From JAVBRU01 sp031547595 (GTDB taxonomy: Bacteria > Bacillota > Clostridia > Christensenellales > Aristaeellaceae), in NCBI GenBank assembly GCA_031547595.1, contig JAVBRU010000005.1, positions 1 through 8,466 on the forward strand: 8,466 bases of DNA, written 5' to 3'. The position numbers were made by a program, and so were the translations under genes. The number at the start of each line of letters is the position of its first letter. The stretch's first letter is position 1. The notes beneath the pieces are model-generated. The model saw only the letters and a program-made list of their open reading frames with translations, searched no databases and had not been told where the DNA came from. Positions 5,789-8,466 of the stretch are shown piece after piece.

Positions 5789-6874
5789 TTACTCCTTGTG
5801 AGGAATATAGCCCTGCGCGCAAAGCAGCTCCGCAGACAGCACGCCGCCGCCGGCCGCGCCGCGCAGGGTGTTGTGGGACAGGCAGACGAAACGGTAGTCA
5901 AACAGGCTGTCGCCGCGAAGCCTTCCAATGGTGACACCCATGCCGTTGCCGGCATCGCGGTCCAATTTGGTCTGGGGGCGGTCGGGCTCCTCAAAGTAGT
6001 GCAGGAAGGGCGTGGGCGCACTGGGCAGCGCAAGCTTTTGCGGGAGTGTCTGATAGCTCATCCATTTGGCCAGAATATCCTCGCGGCTGGGCTTGTTTTT
6101 GAAGGAAACGCTGACGGCGGCCAGATGCCCATCGGACACCGGCACGCGGATGCACTGCGCACTGATGACCGGCTCTGTGGCGGGCACAATCGTGCCATTC
6201 TCCAAAGAACCCCAGATTTTGAGCGGCTCCTGCTCGCTCTTTTCTTCCTCGCCGCCGATGTAGGGGATCACGTTATCCAGCATTTCCGGCCAGCGGTCAA
6301 AGGTCTTGCCCGCGCCGCTGATGGCCTGATAGGTGCAAACGCTCACTTTTTCGATACCGTATTCCAGCAAAGGGGTGAGTGCGGGCACGTAAGATTGGAT
6401 GGAGCAATTGGGCTTGACGGCAATAAAGCCCACCTTGGTACCAAGGCGGCTGCGCTGTGCTTCGATCACTTGTGCGTGCTCCGCGTTGATTTCGGGGATC
6501 AGCATAGGCACATCGTCCAAGAGGCGGCATGCGCTGTTGTTGCTGACAACCGGGGTTTCGGCCTTGGCATAGGCTTCTTCCAGGGCGCGGGTTTCCGCCT
6601 TGCCCATGGCGACGGCGCAAAACACAAAGTCCACCTGCGGCGCAATCGCCGCAACATCGGCCGCGTCCAGTACGGGCATATCGCACACTTCGTCCGGGAT
6701 CGGCCAGGAGAACGCCCAGCGCCCCTCCACGGCCTTCGCGTAAGGTTTGCCCGCGCTTTGTGCGCTGGCGGCCAGCACCGTCATATCAAACCACGGATGT
6801 TTATCTAGCAGCGACACCAAGCGCTGCCCCACCATCCCTGTCGCTCCGATAATGCCTACACGATACTTCTTCAT
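5789..6874 (-). CDS. asd: Aspartate-semialdehyde dehydrogenase, archaeal/fungal-like type
   Basis: A 361-residue NADPH-dependent enzyme that reduces aspartyl phosphate to aspartate semialdehyde, the DapA substrate. It has an N-terminal GIIGATGMVG nucleotide-binding loop (8-17) and the VSNNSACRLL segment (110-119). The nucleophile is C157 in KPNCSIQ, followed by TYQAISGAGK (181-190) and H250 in RVPVSDGH. The DGH form and the length resemble the archaeal/fungal ASADH group more than the classical E. coli type. The start is taken as ATG 6874: GGAGGG (6887-6882) ends 7 nt before it and MKKYRVGIIGATG is the expected N-terminus. Two upstream in-frame ATGs (6895, 6880) precede or abut that site and are disfavoured. 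The stop lies 3 nt before dapA. A 59-nt gap to the upstream gene contains a 14-bp palindrome but no clear terminator. Confidence 0.96.
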   Translation of the reverse strand: MKKYRVGIIGATGMVGQRLVSLLDKHPWFDMTVLAASAQSAGKPYAKAVEGRWAFSWPIPDEVCDMPVLDAADVAAIAPQVDFVFCAVAMGKAETRALEEAYAKAETPVVSNNSACRLLDDVPMLIPEINAEHAQVIEAQRSRLGTKVGFIAVKPNCSIQSYVPALTPLLEYGIEKVSVCTYQAISGAGKTFDRWPEMLDNVIPYIGGEEEKSEQEPLKIWGSLENGTIVPATEPVISAQCIRVPVSDGHLAAVSVSFKNKPSREDILAKWMSYQTLPQKLALPSAPTPFLHYFEEPDRPQTKLDRDAGNGMGVTIGRLRGDSLFDYRFVCLSHNTLRGAAGGGVLSAELLCAQGYIPHKE

Positions 6875-6881
6875 CCACATT

Positions 6882-6887
6882 CCCTCC
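6882..6887 (-). promoter_or_regulatory. Ribosome binding site deciding the asd start
   Basis: GGAGGG on the minus strand lies 7 nt ahead of ATG 6874. It falls inside the longer frame that begins at 6895, so the seven extra codons of that frame are unlikely to be translated. Confidence 0.8.
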
Positions 6888-6888
6888 G

Positions 6889-6902
6889 TATTCATATGAA
6901 TA
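6889..6902. promoter_or_regulatory. 14-bp perfect palindrome upstream of asd, possible operator
   Basis: TATTCATATGAATA is a perfect palindrome immediately upstream of the asd ribosome binding site. It lies in the only gap wide enough to hold a promoter for asd-dapA-dapB. A weak -35/-10 pair (TTAACG, then TATTCA after 18 nt) can be drawn across it on the minus strand. It could be a repressor site, part of an AT-rich promoter, or chance. Confidence 0.3.
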
Positions 6903-6933
6903 TGCCAAAGAGGCAGAAACCGTTAAGAAACCT

Positions 6934-7641
6934 TTAAAAATGCACGCGCCTGCGCAGCTCTTCCCGGATCGTGCGGTTGGCATTGATAAACACCAGCAAC
7001 AGCCCGATAAACACGCAGGGCGCAATCACGAATGGCGACCAGATAAACCCGGTGAGCCCTCCGATGTGCAGCATGATCATCAGCTCCACACTGAAGCATA
7101 TCAGCGCAACGGCAAACAATGCGCAGGCCAGAAGTGTCACTTTGTTAAGCTTATCATGCCGGTACAGCCAAAGAATCAGCGCCAGCAGCAGCATGCTGAG
7201 GGTGAACACAGGCAGCACAATGGGGAAAAACCAGCGCCCGTTGCTATCAAACTGCTGCACCATGTAGAGATAACCATTGATGGTGAAATAATCAACCACG
7301 AGGCTTGTGTAGGTGCGGTTCTTTTTCATCGATAGCGGCACGATAACCGCAATCCACAATAGCGCCAGTGCGGCAGAGGGGTAAATGCTCCAGGACAAGC
7401 CGCCGCCAAGCAGCAGATCAATCACTGCGCAAAGCAGCGCAGGCAATAGCAGCAGCACCGACATCAGCGTGATCAGGTACTTGCGGTTAAGGTGCAGGGT
7501 CTGCTCCTGCGTTCGCGCAGGATAGGGGCGGGGCTGCGGGTCATTTTGCGACTGATGAGGGTCGACAGATACCGTGCCGCACAAAGGGCAGCGCGGTTCA
7601 CTGTCTCCCAATTTAACGCCGCAATGCACACAATAGGCCAT
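6934..7641 (-). CDS. Zinc-ribbon multi-pass membrane protein (DUF6320-like)
   Basis: A 235-residue protein of unknown function. The first 21 residues form a zinc ribbon with C4-x2-C7 and C18-x2-C21. A polar, Pro/Gln-rich linker runs to about 52. After this come five or so hydrophobic segments: about 55-77, 86-104, 138-160, 168-191 and 199-220, with a weaker one near 113-130. The end is a basic tail, REELRRRVHF. The layout fits the DUF6320 family of clostridial zinc-ribbon membrane proteins; this assignment is from memory of the family, not a search. AGGAGGGA (7655-7648) precedes the ATG by 6 nt and lies in the end of the upstream acyltransferase gene, whose stop is 3 nt away. The two are therefore one operon and probably act together at the membrane. 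The zinc ribbon would face the cytoplasm if it binds zinc and contacts a soluble partner. Confidence 0.85.
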   Translation of the reverse strand: MAYCVHCGVKLGDSEPRCPLCGTVSVDPHQSQNDPQPRPYPARTQEQTLHLNRKYLITLMSVLLLLPALLCAVIDLLLGGGLSWSIYPSAALALLWIAVIVPLSMKKNRTYTSLVVDYFTINGYLYMVQQFDSNGRWFFPIVLPVFTLSMLLLALILWLYRHDKLNKVTLLACALFAVALICFSVELMIMLHIGGLTGFIWSPFVIAPCVFIGLLLVFINANRTIREELRRRVHF

Positions 7642-7644
7642 CGT

Positions 7645-8466
7645 TTATCCCTCCTGATTACTTTCTACCATCACGGGCACGCCTTGCTCCACCAGGAAGT
7701 TCAGCATCAGGCGCGGCAGCGTGGTTTCGCGAATGTTGCGGGTGAAGGCGAGGCGAAGCTCATTGCCCATCGAAGACATGCCACAGTTGCACAGCGACAG
7801 CGTGGGTGCGCCCAGCAACACATCCAGCCCCATACACAGCCCCTCCAGCCCCGTGGGCAACGTGAGGCGGCCAAGGTTACTCAGCGTCGTCGTAATCAGC
7901 TTATCCCCCGCCCGGTGGAACACGCTGCTGATTACCCAATTTTTCACAAACAAGGGCACCAGGCGGATGAACAGGTATTTCTCGTCCGCCACATTGGTGG
8001 CAATGGCCGCCCCCAGCAGCTTGGGATTGTTGAAATACTGCATATAGGCATGCACCTCGCGCAGCACGTCATCGAAGGTGTACTCCCCCAGGCGCGGGTC
8101 GATGCCCGGATTAATAAAGGAAGAAAAATTGCGCAGAGTTTTGCTGGGATAGTAAGCGCGCATGTTGATGGGCACGGAGATGCGAAGGGGGCGAAGCCGC
8201 CGTGGCTCCTCGCGCTTTTGCTCCAGATACGCGATATACAGCATCAGCCCGGCCAGATATTCTGTGAGCGTCACCTGCTTTTGCTTGGCCAAGGCCAGCA
8301 CTTTGTCTACCGGCAATGTGGCCACCAGCACGTGCAGGGTGTGCGGCACCTCGCGGCTGCCAGGGAAATGATAGGCGCGTTTTTCACTGCGCGATATGCG
8401 CACCTTGGGCAGCGGCATATGCATAAACGCGTCCTGGGTTTCCTCAGGGTCCGGCGTGCCGTGCGG
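7645..8466 (-). CDS. Condensation-domain-like acyltransferase (alcohol acetyltransferase type), 5' partial
   Basis: The frame is open to the right edge. It reads PHGTPDPEETQDAF before the Met at 8424, so that Met is probably internal and the N-terminal half is missing. That half would hold the HHxxxD catalytic motif of the condensation/WES acyltransferase superfamily. The visible part, about 273 residues, matches the C-terminal half of proteins usually named alcohol acetyltransferase or COG4908. It has ISVPINMRAYYPSKTLRNF, then TTLSNLGRLTLP, then a late GNELRLAFTRNI segment, and ends near MVESN. Members of the superfamily join acyl groups to alcohol or amine acceptors (esters, lipids, peptide thioesters). 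The substrate here cannot be told. It overlaps nothing and is followed 3 nt later by the zinc-ribbon membrane protein, suggesting membrane-linked lipid or ester chemistry. Confidence 0.8.
   Translation of the reverse strand, partial: PHGTPDPEETQDAFMHMPLPKVRISRSEKRAYHFPGSREVPHTLHVLVATLPVDKVLALAKQKQVTLTEYLAGLMLYIAYLEQKREEPRRLRPLRISVPINMRAYYPSKTLRNFSSFINPGIDPRLGEYTFDDVLREVHAYMQYFNNPKLLGAAIATNVADEKYLFIRLVPLFVKNWVISSVFHRAGDKLITTTLSNLGRLTLPTGLEGLCMGLDVLLGAPTLSLCNCGMSSMGNELRLAFTRNIRETTLPRLMLNFLVEQGVPVMVESNQEG

Noticed and set aside
5798..6808. Plus-strand open frame (336 codons) opposite asd
   Set aside because: It is a shadow of a complete Asd with all catalytic motifs, and has no ribosome binding site or domain of its own.
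6875..6933. Lysine riboswitch or terminator between the zinc-ribbon gene and asd
   Set aside because: The gap is far too short for an L-box. Only a 3-bp GCC/GGC stem without a T run is present.

Overview
The window looks like the chromosome of a GC-rich member of the Bacillota, most likely class Clostridia (Oscillospirales or Christensenellales type). The evidence is a cysteine T-box leader in front of cysE-cysS, a DUF6273-like module on a surface protein, a zinc-ribbon membrane protein of the DUF6320 kind, strong GGAGG ribosome binding sites and tightly packed operons. No phage, transposase, CRISPR array, tRNA or rRNA was seen. The taxonomic call is an inference from gene content and style.

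Plus strand, left part. The window opens inside a gene for a probable cell-surface protein: a DUF6273-like segment, a Pro/Thr-rich linker and a phosphodiester glycosidase (NAGPA) domain. It ends at 1403 and is followed by a clean intrinsic terminator. A strong sigma-A type promoter (1450-1479) then drives a leader of about 245 nt that reads as a T-box riboswitch with a UGC (Cys) specifier. Its terminator sits just before cysE (serine O-acetyltransferase), followed 11 nt later by cysS (cysteinyl-tRNA synthetase). Cysteine synthesis and cysteine charging would therefore both be switched by uncharged tRNA-Cys.

Convergent junction, 3843-4163. This gene-free stretch is unusually structured. A double-hairpin repeat lies just after cysS, and a second copy of it, inverted, lies just after dapB. 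Between them is a long hairpin with 15-bp perfect arms, plus two smaller hairpins. The two repeat copies differ mainly by changes that keep the stems paired.

Minus strand, right part, read right to left. First comes the C-terminal part of a condensation-domain-like acyltransferase (open at the window edge), then a zinc-ribbon multi-pass membrane protein 3 nt later. After a 59-nt gap containing a 14-bp palindrome come asd, dapA and dapB, separated by 3 nt and then overlapping by 7 nt. Asd, DapA and DapB catalyse consecutive steps from aspartyl phosphate to tetrahydrodipicolinate, on the way to diaminopimelate (peptidoglycan) and lysine.

The genes themselves are mostly well known. The parts most worth a second look are the mirrored repeat at the convergent junction, the four-cysteine tail on CysE, the non-canonical antiterminator bulge of the T-box, and the acyltransferase/zinc-ribbon membrane pair.
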